This document shows, one piece after another, positions 49,114 through 57,823 of a stretch of 64,000 nt of DNA (position 1 is the stretch's first letter; each line of letters starts with the position of its first letter). A program made the translations under genes and the position numbers. The stretch is from Sphingomonas radiodurans (GTDB taxonomy: Bacteria > Pseudomonadota > Alphaproteobacteria > Sphingomonadales > Sphingomonadaceae). Location: positions 1,550,001 through 1,614,000 of the forward strand of contig NZ_CP086594.1 in assembly GCF_020866845.1 (NCBI RefSeq), given 5' to 3'. The notes under the pieces are model-generated. The model was not told the origin of the DNA. It saw nothing but the letters and a program-made list of their open reading frames with translations, and made no database searches.

Positions 49114-51373
49114 TACGCCGCTGGACCTCGCGCCGCTGACCGCCGCCGCGGCTGGCGAGCGCGCGTTGCAGTGCGATGCGCCGAGGAACACCGGCTGGCG
49201 CCCCGGCGCACGCTGGGCGCGCGGCGATGCGGCGGCACCGGACGAGAAGCCCTGGTCGCAATCGAGCCGCGCGGAGGTCGCGCACCGCATCGAAGCGATG
49301 CCGGCGCACCAACGGCCGCCGATGCGCGAGATGGGCCGGCGCAGCGAAGCGGCGGACCATCCGTTCCGCGCGATGCCGCCCGACGAAGGCGCGCGCGTCA
49401 TGCCGACCACGCTGCCGTCGCGTCCCGATCCCGAGGATGCGCCGGGAAAGCGCTGGCGCGGGTTCGACGGGCTCGATCCCAATGCCGATGACCGTGCCGC
49501 CAAGGCACTGGCGCGGTGGAACGCCACGCCTTCCGTACGCTCGCGCGGCGAAGGGGCGCGGCCGGACAAGCACGCGCGGGCGGGGTCGAACGATGCCGGT
49601 GCGGCGGTGCCCAATGGAGGAGCGTTCTTCAATACCGGACGCAGCCTGTCGGGCACGGTCGCGCGAACGTGCGAGCCGGCCGCAAACGTCGTCCGCCTTC
49701 CCGCTCCCGTTCATGAGCGCGCTGCCAAACCAACCACCGTTCGTGTCGAGCAAAGTCGAGACACCGTCCGAGCGCAGCCGAAAACCCGCGTGCCAACTGC
49801 GTCGCGCACCAGGTCCCTCGACGATGCTCGGGACGAACGGCGGCAGGGTGCGCACCACCTCCCATCACCTGCCCCCCCGCCGCTCGTCACTGTCCACAAG
49901 ATCGGCAGCCGGATCGAGATCGCCGCGGCGTGCCCCGCCGCGAGCGCGCTCGGTCTCGCGCCCGGGATGGCGCTGACGCAAGCGCGCGCTGCGGTGCCCG
50001 ACGTCGACGTGCGCGACGCCGATCCCGCCGGCGACCGCGCCGATCTCGAGCGGCTGGCGATTGCGCTCGCGCGGCGCTGGTGCCCGGTGGTCGCCATTTC
50101 GGACGCTGATGGGCTGTTCCTCGACATCACCGGCACCGCACACCTCCATGGCGGCGAGGAGGCGCTGGTGCGGCGGTTGCTGCGGGTGCTCGCTCGGCTC
50201 GGCGTTGCGGCGCAGATTGCGATCGCCGACACCCCCGGCGCCGCCTGGGCGCTGGCACGGCAGCGCGAGACCGCGCTGGTCGTGCCGCCCGGCGGGCACC
50301 ATGACGCGCTTGCCGCGCTGCCCGTCTCGGCGCTGCGGCTCGACGAGGCCGCGCTCGAACTGCTCGCTCGGCTCGGCGTCGATACGATCGGCGCGCTGCA
50401 GGCAATGCCGCGCGCGCCGCTCGTCCGCCGTTTCGGCCCCGCCATCGCGCGCCGGCTCGACCAGGTGACCGGCGCTGCGCCCGAGCCGCTCGATCCCGTC
50501 ATTCCGGTGCAGCCGATCGCGGTGACGCGGCGCTTTGCGGAGCCGATCGCCACGGCAGAAGCGATCGAGCATTGGCTGGCGGGCCTCGTCGGCGAACTGA
50601 CCGACGCGCTCGCCAAGGCGGGGAGCGGCGCCCGCGCGCTCGCCTTCGTCGCAGCGCGCGTCGATTCGACCGACCAGGTGATCCGCATCGGCCTCGCCCG
50701 CGCGAGCCGCGATCCGGCGCATCTGTTGCGGCTGATCGCGCGGCGCATCGAGGAGATCGATCCGGGCTATGGCATCGACGCGCTGGCGCTGCATCTCGTG
50801 CGCGCCGATCCGCTGGGCCCCGAAACGCTCGGCGCCGCGCTGGCGGCAGAGGAGACGACACCCGATCTTGCGCCGCTGGTCGATACGCTCGCCAACCGCA
50901 TCGGGCCATCACGCCTGTGGCGCCATCAGCCGGTCGAAAGCGACGTGCCCGAACGCTCGGTCGCGCCCCTCCCCCCGCTCGATTCAGTCAGTGCTGGCGC
51001 GCTGCGGCTAAAGCCGGACGACGTGCGCCGGCTCGATCTGCGCGCGCCCGATCACCCCTGGCACCCGCGCTGGCCCCGCCCGGCACGGCTGCTGCGCCGG
51101 CCCGAGCCGGTCGATCACGTGATGGCCGAAATGCCCGACCATGCGCCGCGCCGCTTCACCTGGCGCGGGCGGCTCCACACCGTGACCTTTGCCGACGGGC
51201 CCGAGCGGATCACCGGCGAATGGTGGCGCCGGACCGGCGAGCGCGATGCGGTGCGCGATTATTTCCGCGTCGAGGACCAGGAAGGCCGCCGCTTCTGGCT
51301 ATTCCGCCGCGGCGACGGCCTGCGCGCCGAAACGGGCGATCTGAGCTGGTATGTGCATGGCACGTTTGCGTGA
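49025..51373 (+). CDS. imuB: Y-family polymerase-like mutasome protein ImuB with a long N-terminal insertion
   Basis: 782 residues, against about 480-550 for the family. The N-terminus RVVSLYLPHWAIDRVRRAE is followed by about 245 residues (35-280) that are Arg/Ala/Pro-rich and include the translation of a family C repeat. From PLVTVHKIGSRIEIAAACP on, the usual palm and finger regions return (VVAISDADGLFLDITGTAHL), then the little finger and a C-terminal tail. ImuB normally lacks the catalytic acidic triad and acts as a clamp-binding hub. Whether the N-terminal insert is tolerated is unknown. Confidence 0.9.
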   Translation: MTRVVSLYLPHWAIDRVRRAERRRAPPRLDTPLDLAPLTAAAAGERALQCDAPRNTGWRPGARWARGDAAAPDEKPWSQSSRAEVAHRIEAMPAHQRPPMREMGRRSEAADHPFRAMPPDEGARVMPTTLPSRPDPEDAPGKRWRGFDGLDPNADDRAAKALARWNATPSVRSRGEGARPDKHARAGSNDAGAAVPNGGAFFNTGRSLSGTVARTCEPAANVVRLPAPVHERAAKPTTVRVEQSRDTVRAQPKTRVPTASRTRSLDDARDERRQGAHHLPSPAPPPLVTVHKIGSRIEIAAACPAASALGLAPGMALTQARAAVPDVDVRDADPAGDRADLERLAIALARRWCPVVAISDADGLFLDITGTAHLHGGEEALVRRLLRVLARLGVAAQIAIADTPGAAWALARQRETALVVPPGGHHDALAALPVSALRLDEAALELLARLGVDTIGALQAMPRAPLVRRFGPAIARRLDQVTGAAPEPLDPVIPVQPIAVTRRFAEPIATAEAIEHWLAGLVGELTDALAKAGSGARALAFVAARVDSTDQVIRIGLARASRDPAHLLRLIARRIEEIDPGYGIDALALHLVRADPLGPETLGAALAAEETTPDLAPLVDTLANRIGPSRLWRHQPVESDVPERSVAPLPPLDSVSAGALRLKPDDVRRLDLRAPDHPWHPRWPRPARLLRRPEPVDHVMAEMPDHAPRRFTWRGRLHTVTFADGPERITGEWWRRTGERDAVRDYFRVEDQEGRRFWLFRRGDGLRAETGDLSWYVHGTFA
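49737..49840. repeat. Family C inverted-repeat element inside imuB
   Basis: The arms CCGTTCGTGTCGAGCAAAGT and GTCCCTCGACGATGCTCGGG then ACGAACGG are a diverged copy of the intergenic element at 35489-35570. Two different arm types (GTGTCGAG versus GTCCCTCGA) are joined, as if two element variants recombined. It lies in frame at residues about 238-272. Confidence 0.8.
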
Positions 51374-51416
51374 TCGGACGGGCCTTAGCTCCCTTACTAC
51401 TGCAGAGTATTGCCGC

Positions 51417-51821
51417 TCAGCGCCGCGCGTCGATTGCCGTGAGGTGGCCCTTTGCCGCGTAATCGAGGATCTTCTCGTCCGCGGTAACGAGCGCGCAGCC
51501 GAGCGCACGGGCAGTGGCGATCATGATCCGGTCGCATGGGTCGCCGTGGATTCCGTCACGCAGGCGGCCCGCATCGGTTGCGATCGCACCGCTGACCGCT
51601 ACCTCGTACGCATCGATGATCCGAAAGCTATCCGCGAGCCATTCGGCGAGCGGCTTGTGGAAGGCGAACCCCTTCTTGTCCGCGACCATGGCGATCTCCC
51701 ACGAGACCATCGCCGACACCCGGCGTTCGACATCGGCCGCGATCACTTGCCGTGCCGCCTGTCCAAGACGTGAACTATCGCCAACCATCCACAGCACGAC
51801 ATGCGTGTCGAGCAGGATCAT
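51417..51821 (-). CDS. PIN-domain ribonuclease toxin (VapC-like)
   Basis: 134 residues. PIN acidic residues: Asp5 in MILLDTHVVLWMV, Glu in SWEIAMVADKKG, and the Asp pair in GDPCDRIMIATARAL and VTADEKIL. These form the Mg site of RNA-cutting toxins. The ATG overlaps the antitoxin stop by four bases. The pair is antisense to the imuB-dnaE2 direction. Targets of such toxins are tRNA or rRNA in known cases; here they are unknown. Confidence 0.9.
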   Translation of the reverse strand: MILLDTHVVLWMVGDSSRLGQAARQVIAADVERRVSAMVSWEIAMVADKKGFAFHKPLAEWLADSFRIIDAYEVAVSGAIATDAGRLRDGIHGDPCDRIMIATARALGCALVTADEKILDYAAKGHLTAIDARR

Positions 51822-52117
51822 CGATCGTCCGGATTGCCACGCACGGGCAAGCCGAGCCGATCCCATTTAGCCTCCCATTTCGCTTCCCAGTCAGGGTCGA
51901 TGGGCTGAGTAAGATCAACGTCGTCAGGCACGGTAAACGTCCCCTTCATACAGCCGAAAATGCTCTGTTTGTCCGGCTTCTGAGCGCGCTGCGCGGTGAG
52001 CGTCAGCGACGGCTTGCCGCGGCGCGTGATCGTCAGCGGCTCGCCGCTGCGCTCCATCTCGTCGATCAGCGCGAGGCATTTTGCCTTGAACTCGGTCGCC
52101 GGGACCATCTTGGTCAT
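51818..52117 (-). CDS. Phd/YefM-family antitoxin
   Basis: 99 residues. The N-terminal VPATEFKAKCLALIDEMERS and GEPLTITRRGKPSLTL form the DNA-binding fold. The C-terminal half (toxin-binding) carries a small tandem unit WEAKWEAKWDRLG. AGGAGA lies 6 bases before the ATG at 52117, so I prefer it to the Met two codons upstream. First gene of the pair. Confidence 0.88.
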   Translation of the reverse strand: MTKMVPATEFKAKCLALIDEMERSGEPLTITRRGKPSLTLTAQRAQKPDKQSIFGCMKGTFTVPDDVDLTQPIDPDWEAKWEAKWDRLGLPVRGNPDDR

Positions 52118-52133
52118 GGCCATTCTCCTGAAC

Positions 52134-52152
52134 TGACCATTTCATATAGTCA
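52134..52152 (-). promoter_or_regulatory. Possible operator of the toxin-antitoxin pair
   Basis: TGAC-N11-GTCA around an AT-rich centre with a TATA core, in the 53 bases between the antitoxin start and dnaE2. Phd-type antitoxins bind palindromes at such places. This is only a pattern match. Confidence 0.25.
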
Positions 52153-52170
52153 TTTCGTGCAGCGTCGTCG

Positions 52171-55100
52171 ATGACGTACAGCGAGCTTCAGGTGACGACG
52201 CATTTCTCGTTCCTGCGCGGCGCATCGTCGTGCGAGGAATTGTTCACCACTGCGGCGCTGATGGAGATGCCAGCGCTCGGCATCGTCGATCGCAATTCGG
52301 TCGCCGGCGTCGTGCGCGCGCTCTACGCCTGCGATCAGCTCAAGAAGAAATACGGTCTCGTCATCCGCTCGATCCCCGGCTGCCGGCTCGATCTCGTCAC
52401 TGGCGAATCGCTACTCGTATGGCCCGAGGATCGTGCAGCATGGAGCCGGCTTACCCGGCTGCTGACGCGCGGCAAGGCGCGCGCGGATGCGAAGGCCGGT
52501 GAGAAAGGGCAGTGCTTCCTGCATTGGGAGGATGTCGCAAGCCATGCCGACGGGCTGGTCGCGGCGCTGGTGCCGGGGCGCGGCGGCGCCGACGCCAGCG
52601 CGCTCGCCGCCACCGCCGAGATCTTCGGGATGCGCGGCCATGTCTGCCTGACGCCCTGGCGCCGACCCGGCGAGCGCCTGCGGCTCGACGAGACCGCGCG
52701 GGCGGCCGAGGCGCATGGGCTGACCCCGCTCGTCACTGGCGACGTGCTCTACCACACGCCCGATCGCCGGATGCTGCAGGACGTCGTCACCGCGATCCGG
52801 GAGAAATGCACGATCGACGAACTCGGCTTCCGCCGCGAGCGCCACGCCGACCGCCACCTCCAGCCGCCCGACGACATGGCGCGCCGCTTCGCCGACTATC
52901 CCCAGGCGCTCACCGCGGTCGAGGCGATCGTCGAGCGCTGCACCTTTTCGTTGCGCGACCTCGACTATCAATATCCTGACGAGATCATCATGTCCGGTCG
53001 CAGCGCGCAGCAAGCGCTGGAGCGGCTGGCCCGCAATGCCCTCGCCGACCGGTTCGCCGGCGCCCCGCCGCCGCCGGCCTATACCAAGCTGCTCGAGCAC
53101 GAGCTGACGCTCGTCGGCAAGATGGGCTATGCGCCGTACTTCCTGACGGTGAATTCGATCGTCAGCTACGCGCGCTCGATCGAAATCCTGTGCCAGGGGC
53201 GCGGCTCGGCGGCCAATTCGGTGATCTGCTTCGTGCTCGGCATCACTTCGATCGATCCGGTCAAGCACCAGCTATTGTTCGAGCGCTTCGTCTCCGAGGA
53301 GCGCCGCGAGCCGCCCGATATCGACATCGATTTCGAGCACGAGCGGCGCGAGGAAGTGATCCAATGGATCTACGAAACCTACGGTCGCGACCATGCCGCG
53401 CTGACTGCGGTGGTCAGCCGCTTCCGCACGCGCGGCGCGATCCGCGAGGTGGGCAAGGTGCTCGGCCTGCCCGAGGACATGACGGGTGCGCTGGCCGGGC
53501 AAGTGTGGGGCTGGTCGAACGAGGGTGTGCCGCAAGCGCATGTCGAAGCGCTCAACCTCGACGCGAGCGAACCGCGGCTCGCGCTCGCACTCGAACTGGC
53601 GCGCGAGCTGATCGGGACGCCGCGGCATCTGTCGCAACACCCGGGTGGCTTCGTGCTGACGCGCGAACCGCTGCACGACCTGGTGCCAATCGAGCCGGCC
53701 GCGATGGAGCTGCGCCACGTCATCGAATGGGAGAAGGAGGATATCGAGGAACTCGGCTTCATGAAGGTCGATATCCTCGGGCTGGGCATGCTCGGCTGCA
53801 TGCGGCGCGCGTTTAATCTGCTGGCTAAGCACAAGGGCGTCGCACTCACGATGGCGAGCGACGAGATGCAGGACGAGGACGAGCCGACGTTCGAGATGAT
53901 GCGCCGCGCCGACACGCTTGGCGTGTTCCAGATCGAGAGCCGCGCACAGATGAGCATGCTGCCGCGGATGAAGCCGAAGAATTTCTACGATATCGCGATC
54001 CAAGTCGCGATCGTCCGCCCCGGCCCGATCCAGGGCGACATGGTGCATCCGTATCTCAAGCGCCGCGAAGGGCGCGAGAAGGTAGAATATCCCAACGACG
54101 CGCTGCGTGCGGTGCTGGAAAAGACGCTCGGCGTGCCGCTGTTCCAGGAACAGGCGATGCAGGTGGCGATCATCGGCGCTGGCTTCACGCCGGGCGAGGC
54201 GGATCTGCTGCGCCGCGCGATGGCGACGTTCAAGATGACCGGCGGGGTCGGCGAATTTCGCGAGAAGTTGATCGGCGGGATGCTGGGCAACGGCATCAGC
54301 CAGGCGTTCGCCGAGCGGCTGGTGAAGCAGATCGAGGGCTTCGGCAGCTACGGCTTTCCCGAGAGCCACGCGGCGAGCTTCGCCAAGATCGCTTACGCTT
54401 CGTCATGGATGAAATGCCACCATCCCGACGTGTTCTGCGCCGCGCTGCTGAACGCGCAGCCGATGGGGTTCTACGCGCCGGCGCAGATCGTGCGCGACGC
54501 GCGCGAACATGGGGTGGACGTGCTGCCGGTGTGTGTGATGGCGAGCGAATGGGATACGAGCGTCTTATCTCCCTCTCCCCGCTTGCGGGGAGAGGGTGGC
54601 CGAGCCGAAGGCGAGGTCGGGAGAGGGGCAGTATGCCACGCCTCCTACACTGCCCCTCTCCCCTGCCCTCTCCCCGCGAGCGGAGAGAGGGAGATTCAGC
54701 TCTACCCCCTCCGCCTCGGCCTGCGCATCGTCCACGGGCTGTCGGCGGCGGACGCCGGCAAGATCCTCACCGCGCGCGCGGCGCGCCCGTTTACCTCGGT
54801 CGAGGACGTGTGGCGCCGCTCGGGCGTGCCGCTCGCTGCGCTGGAAAAGCTTGCCAAGGCCGATGCGTTCGCGGACATGGGGCTCGATCGGCGGCAGGCG
54901 TTATGGGCGATCCGCGGGCTCGGCGACACGCCGCTGCCGTTGCTCGCCGCGATCGAGACGAAGGAAGAGCCCGTCCACCTGCGCGCACTCACCGCCGGGC
55001 GCGAGGTCGTCGAGGATTATCGCGCCACCCAGCTCACGTTGCGCGAACACCCGCTCACCTTCCTGCGCGATCGGCTGAAGGCGCGCCGCATGGTGCCGTG

Positions 55101-55548
55101 CGGCGACCTGAAGACGATCAAAGAAGGCACCAAGATCGAGGTTGCCGGGATCATCCTCGTCCGCCAGCGGCCGGGCAGTGCCAAGGGCGTCCTCTTCATC
55201 ACGATCGAGGACGAGACGGGGATCGCCAACGGCATATTGTGGCCCGACCGGTTCGAGGCGCAGCGCCGCACGGTGATGTCGTCGGCGATGGTCAGCATCA
55301 AGGGCCGCGTGCAGAAGGAAGGGATCGTGATCCATGTCGTCGCGGATCTGATCACCGACCTCACGTGGATGCTGCGCGAGGTCGGCGAGATCGACCTGCC
55401 GTCACTGGTCGCGCGCGGCGACGGTGCGACGCACCCCGGCGCGCCCGATCGCGGCGATCCGGGCTGGAAGCAGAAGGGGCGCACCGATTACCATTTCCGC
55501 GACAAGCCCGAGGATGTGATCCCGATCCGCAGCCACGACTTCCATTGA
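52171..55548 (+). CDS. dnaE2: Error-prone DNA polymerase III alpha homologue DnaE2 with an in-frame repeat insertion
   Basis: 1125 residues. PHP domain first (ELQVTTHFSFLRGASSCEEL), then the C-family palm with the catalytic aspartates in PPDIDIDFEHERREE (near residue 385), the fingers, and an OB-fold near residues 985-1060 (EVAGIILVRQRPGSAKG). Between ASEWDTSV and LYPLRLGLRIVHGL, residues about 799-843 are encoded by a family B repeat. It is the polymerase of the ImuA-ImuB-DnaE2 mutasome. No SOS box of its own was found. Confidence 0.95.
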   Translation: MTYSELQVTTHFSFLRGASSCEELFTTAALMEMPALGIVDRNSVAGVVRALYACDQLKKKYGLVIRSIPGCRLDLVTGESLLVWPEDRAAWSRLTRLLTRGKARADAKAGEKGQCFLHWEDVASHADGLVAALVPGRGGADASALAATAEIFGMRGHVCLTPWRRPGERLRLDETARAAEAHGLTPLVTGDVLYHTPDRRMLQDVVTAIREKCTIDELGFRRERHADRHLQPPDDMARRFADYPQALTAVEAIVERCTFSLRDLDYQYPDEIIMSGRSAQQALERLARNALADRFAGAPPPPAYTKLLEHELTLVGKMGYAPYFLTVNSIVSYARSIEILCQGRGSAANSVICFVLGITSIDPVKHQLLFERFVSEERREPPDIDIDFEHERREEVIQWIYETYGRDHAALTAVVSRFRTRGAIREVGKVLGLPEDMTGALAGQVWGWSNEGVPQAHVEALNLDASEPRLALALELARELIGTPRHLSQHPGGFVLTREPLHDLVPIEPAAMELRHVIEWEKEDIEELGFMKVDILGLGMLGCMRRAFNLLAKHKGVALTMASDEMQDEDEPTFEMMRRADTLGVFQIESRAQMSMLPRMKPKNFYDIAIQVAIVRPGPIQGDMVHPYLKRREGREKVEYPNDALRAVLEKTLGVPLFQEQAMQVAIIGAGFTPGEADLLRRAMATFKMTGGVGEFREKLIGGMLGNGISQAFAERLVKQIEGFGSYGFPESHAASFAKIAYASSWMKCHHPDVFCAALLNAQPMGFYAPAQIVRDAREHGVDVLPVCVMASEWDTSVLSPSPRLRGEGGRAEGEVGRGAVCHASYTAPLPCPLPASGEREIQLYPLRLGLRIVHGLSAADAGKILTARAARPFTSVEDVWRRSGVPLAALEKLAKADAFADMGLDRRQALWAIRGLGDTPLPLLAAIETKEEPVHLRALTAGREVVEDYRATQLTLREHPLTFLRDRLKARRMVPCGDLKTIKEGTKIEVAGIILVRQRPGSAKGVLFITIEDETGIANGILWPDRFEAQRRTVMSSAMVSIKGRVQKEGIVIHVVADLITDLTWMLREVGEIDLPSLVARGDGATHPGAPDRGDPGWKQKGRTDYHFRDKPEDVIPIRSHDFH
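54568..54694. repeat. Family B inverted-repeat element inside dnaE2
   Basis: Outer hairpins CCCTCTCCCCGCTTGCGGGG and CTCTCCCCGCGAGCGGAGAG flank a central pair GGGAGAGGGGCAGT / ACTGCCCCTCTCCC with a 14-base stem. The element matches the plan of the intergenic copy at 37136-37270. The dnaE2 frame is open through it. Confidence 0.9.
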
Positions 55549-55610
55549 TAAAGCGATCGGCTTAACGTCCGCCCGAACCGGCATCGACCGGCCCGACGGA
55601 GAGATCGACC

Positions 55611-56924
55611 ATGGCCACCGCTGCGCTTGCCCCCGAACCCGAAATCGGCCTGACGCCGAACGTCCCCGCGCCGACCGACAAGGCTGCGTTCGACGCCGCG
55701 ATCGTCGATCCCGACAGCTATGCCAATGAGGAACGCTATCACGCGATCTTCAAGCATCTGCGCGAAGAGGCACCGGTCTATTGGTGCGAGCCCGAAGGCT
55801 ATCGCCCGTTCTGGACCGTGGCGCGGCACGCCGACATCAAGCGCGTCGAGCTCGACACCGACACGTTCCTCAACGATCCGCGGCTGACGCTGAGCTCGAT
55901 CGCCGACGAGGAGCGCGTGAAGGCGCTGACCGGCGGCAGCGACAAGCTGACGCGCAACCTCGTCAGCATGGACAATCCCGATCACCGCCATTTCCGTGCG
56001 ATGACGCAGGCCTATTTCTCCGCCAAGCACATGCGCCAGTTGGAGGATGACATCCGCGCGCTGGCCAAGGAGAGCGTCGAGCATATGGCGGCGCTCGGCG
56101 GGCAATGCGATTTCGCGGCCGAGGTCGCGGTGTGGTTCCCGCTGCGCGTCATCATGCTCACGCTCGGCGTGCCGCGCGAGGACGAGACGTTCCTGATGAA
56201 GATCACGCAGGAAGTGTTCGGCGCGCAGGATTTCGATCACATGCGCCCCGAGGAGATGGGCGGGCTGTTCGCCACCATCGCCGAATTCAACGCCTGGTGC
56301 GACCGTATCACGGCGGACCGCAAGATCAATCCGCGCGAGGACGTGTCGACGATCATCGCCAATGCGACGCTCACCGATGGATCGCCGATGGGGAATATGG
56401 AGGCGATGAGCTATTATCTCATCATCGCCGCCGCCGGACACGACACGACGAGCTCCTCGTCGTCGGCCGGGCTCCTCGAACTGATCCGCAACCCCGCCGA
56501 GATGAAGAAGCTGCGCGACGATCCGTCGCTGCTGCCCAATGCGATCGACGAGATGATCCGCTGGGCGAGCCCGGTGAAGCATTTCTTCCGCACCGCCGCG
56601 GTCGATGCGGATGTCGCCGGCATGGCGATCAAGGCGGGCGACGGGCTGGTGATGGCCTACCCGTCCGCCAATCGCGACGCGGCGATGTTTGAGGGTCCAT
56701 TCGCGTTCCGCGTCGATCGTGCCAACGCAAAGCAGCATCTCGCCTTTGGTTATGGCCCGCATCTGTGCCTGGGCCAGCATCTCGCGAAGATGGAGATGCG
56801 CATCCTGTTCGAGGAGTTGCTCGCGCGGTTCGACGATTTTGAGCTTGCCGGCGACCCGGCCTGGACGCGCGCTAGCTTCGTCAGCGGGATGAAACGCCTG
56901 CCGATCCGGTATCGCACCAAGTGA
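55611..56924 (+). CDS. Cytochrome P450
   Basis: 437 residues. The heme-binding loop FGYGPHLCLGQHLAK holds the ligand Cys386, the I-helix has AAAGHDTTSS, and the E-x-x-R helix is EMIRW in the usual place. No membrane anchor: a soluble bacterial type needing separate ferredoxin and reductase, which are not here. It resembles the CYP108/CYP111 group of terpene hydroxylases in general pattern, but the substrate is open. It overlaps the thioesterase gene by four bases. Confidence 0.92.
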   Translation: MATAALAPEPEIGLTPNVPAPTDKAAFDAAIVDPDSYANEERYHAIFKHLREEAPVYWCEPEGYRPFWTVARHADIKRVELDTDTFLNDPRLTLSSIADEERVKALTGGSDKLTRNLVSMDNPDHRHFRAMTQAYFSAKHMRQLEDDIRALAKESVEHMAALGGQCDFAAEVAVWFPLRVIMLTLGVPREDETFLMKITQEVFGAQDFDHMRPEEMGGLFATIAEFNAWCDRITADRKINPREDVSTIIANATLTDGSPMGNMEAMSYYLIIAAAGHDTTSSSSSAGLLELIRNPAEMKKLRDDPSLLPNAIDEMIRWASPVKHFFRTAAVDADVAGMAIKAGDGLVMAYPSANRDAAMFEGPFAFRVDRANAKQHLAFGYGPHLCLGQHLAKMEMRILFEELLARFDDFELAGDPAWTRASFVSGMKRLPIRYRTK

Positions 56925-57787
56925 GCCGCGCCGATCCCGAGCAACTGTATCCGGGCTTTCCCGGCAGCGATGCGAACGAGCATTTGCGGACGATCCCGGC
57001 CTGCGCCGCCCTCGGCATGACACAGCGTGCGGCGCTGGGCGGGCCGATCGTCACGTCGCTCGACGTCGCGCTCCCGGCGGTGCGTGACGCTGCCGGCCGA
57101 GTATCGCGCGGCGCCGCGCTCGTGCTCGCCGATCAGGCGACCGCGAGCGGCGTGTTCGCCAGCCTGTCGCAGCCGACGCCGATGATGACGCTCGACTTAC
57201 GAGTCGACTGGTTCGGCCCGCTGCCGGCAGGGCCGCTCGACTGCGCGATCGACGACGTGTTCCGCGAGGGCGGCCTTGCGCTCACGCGGGGCCGGCTGAC
57301 TGCGGACGGGATGCCGGTCGGTGCGGTGACGGCGCGCTATCTGGTCGGCGCGATGCCGGGTGGCGGCACCGAAGGGCTCGAGCGGCGCACAGCTATCCTG
57401 CCGCCGTCCGATGCCGCGAGCTTTACCGCGTATCTCGATGCGGTCCCGACCGCCAATGGCGTCACTATGGCGCCGCGGCCCGAGCATGTCGGCGCGCCGC
57501 TGCCCGCGTTCCACGGCGGCGTGATCGCGGCGCTGCTCGAACAGGCTGCGGTCGCATCAATCGACGCGGCGTTCCGGCCGCTTGACATCGAGATCCGCTT
57601 CCTCGCCCCGGCCCGCGCCGATCGCCCGCTGGTTGCCCGCGTCGTCCCGCGCCGGGTCGGACGGCGCGCGGTGACGATCGACATCGATGCGCATCAGGGC
57701 GATCCCGACAAGCCAGTCGCGATCGCGCGGATGCTTGCGATCAGCGATCCGGCGGGGGACGCTCGGCGGGTGGAGCTACCGCAGTAA
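56921..57787 (+). CDS. Thioesterase family protein (double hotdog)
   Basis: 288 residues, two hotdog-like halves: GAALVLADQATASGVFASLS near residue 65 and FHGGVIAALLEQAAVAS near residue 195. This fits acyl-CoA thioesterases of the PaaI/TesB-type superfamily. The GTG start at 56921 overlaps the P450 stop by four bases, so the pair forms a small operon, possibly for a hydroxylated acyl-CoA. Its stop lies before a GC-rich hairpin. Confidence 0.85.
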   Translation: MSRADPEQLYPGFPGSDANEHLRTIPACAALGMTQRAALGGPIVTSLDVALPAVRDAAGRVSRGAALVLADQATASGVFASLSQPTPMMTLDLRVDWFGPLPAGPLDCAIDDVFREGGLALTRGRLTADGMPVGAVTARYLVGAMPGGGTEGLERRTAILPPSDAASFTAYLDAVPTANGVTMAPRPEHVGAPLPAFHGGVIAALLEQAAVASIDAAFRPLDIEIRFLAPARADRPLVARVVPRRVGRRAVTIDIDAHQGDPDKPVAIARMLAISDPAGDARRVELPQ

Positions 57788-57791
57788 CGTC

Positions 57792-57808
57792 CCCCTTCCC
57801 TGAAGGGG
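57792..57808. terminator. Hairpin between convergent thioesterase and FAH-family genes
   Basis: CCCCTTC, a three-base loop and GAAGGGG form a 7-base-pair stem in the 36-base gap. A further AGGGG and TAAAA follow on the plus strand. It is a possible bidirectional terminator or a remnant of the family B hairpins. Confidence 0.5.
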
Positions 57809-57823
57809 AGGGGCTAAAATGCG

